Below are positions 63,985 through 64,000 of a DNA stretch of 64,000 bases, one piece after another (positions within the stretch are counted from its first letter, which is position 1; each line of letters begins with the position of its first letter). This stretch comes from Aeromonas bestiarum. GTDB lineage: Bacteria; Pseudomonadota; Gammaproteobacteria; Enterobacterales; Aeromonadaceae. The DNA lies in the NCBI RefSeq assembly GCF_000819745.1, contig NZ_CDDA01000041.1, positions 51,074 through 115,073 of the forward strand. The letters are read 5' to 3'. The notes below the pieces were generated by a model. That model searched no databases. It worked only from the letters and a program-made list of their open reading frames with translations, and was not told where the DNA came from. The translations under genes were made by a program, and so were the position numbers.

Positions 63985-64000
63985 CGCGGGGTGGAGCAGC
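63985..64000 (+). tRNA. Second initiator tRNA-fMet, cut by the window end
   Basis: Sixteen bases, CGCGGGGTGGAGCAGC, repeat the 5' end of the tRNA-fMet at 63816 exactly. The gene is truncated at the window edge. Together with the first copy it indicates a tandem initiator tRNA cluster like E. coli metZWV. Confidence 0.85.

Overview
The window is a typical stretch of gammaproteobacterial chromosome, and the gene content points strongly to Aeromonas. The base composition is GC-rich and the coding regions favour codons ending in C or G. Two loci are near-diagnostic. One is a phaP-phaC-phaJ polyhydroxyalkanoate operon whose products closely resemble the Aeromonas caviae proteins as I remember them. 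The other is a class IV (CYTH-fold) adenylate cyclase of the type first described in Aeromonas hydrophila. No phage, insertion sequence, integron, plasmid gene or CRISPR array is visible. The species cannot be fixed from this alone.

Layout. 1-8.5 kb: a partial YbjL-type transporter, a tRNA-Asn, uvrB, a frameshifted DUF1232 gene, dedA, dsbB, nhaB and fadR. The order ycgB-fadR-nhaB-dsbB matches Escherichia coli. 8.5-16 kb: the PrkA-kinase stress operon yeaG-yeaH-ycgB, a probable unannotated small RNA with its own promoter and terminator, and a RecQ-like helicase. 16-29 kb: transport and central metabolism (sstT, an SdaC-type serine transporter, nudL, pabB, class I fumarase, glgP, a DASS carboxylate transporter), the SOS inhibitor sulA with a perfect LexA box, a DUF4250 gene and trxC. 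29-36 kb: an orphan hybrid histidine kinase and the heterodimeric ABC exporter mdlA-mdlB. 36-41 kb: a DUF4442 gene, ybcJ with a partial copy of its own tail, phaPCJ, an exported repeat protein and a DUF429 gene. 41-49 kb: pdxY, gldA, cyaB with a translationally coupled Nudix gene, a DUF5718 gene, ynfA and several GNAT acetyltransferases. 49-64 kb: rhlE, a glutathione peroxidase, ddlA, tapT with a duplicated tail, yfcA, LysR and AraC regulators, an EamA transporter, ybjD, a membrane protein of unknown function, glgX, and a tandem initiator tRNA cluster cut by the window end.

How the genes work together. FadR, PhaJ and PhaC connect fatty-acid breakdown with polyester storage: beta-oxidation enoyl-CoA is hydrated by PhaJ to the R-3-hydroxyacyl-CoA used by PhaC, and PhaP coats the granule. 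GlgP and GlgX act together on glycogen although they lie 35 kb apart. UvrB, SulA and the RecQ-like helicase belong to DNA repair and the SOS response. DsbB, TrxC and the glutathione peroxidase belong to thiol and peroxide homeostasis.

The most unusual signals are non-coding or structural. They are: an inverted pair of DnaA boxes upstream of uvrB, where E. coli carries the DnaA-reactivating sequence DARS1; an orphan sigma70 promoter and terminator at about 13.6 kb that define a roughly 110-nt RNA; two genes (ybcJ and tapT) whose 3' ends are followed by a second, slightly different copy of the same 3' end; and a one-base frameshift in a six-C run in the DUF1232 gene.
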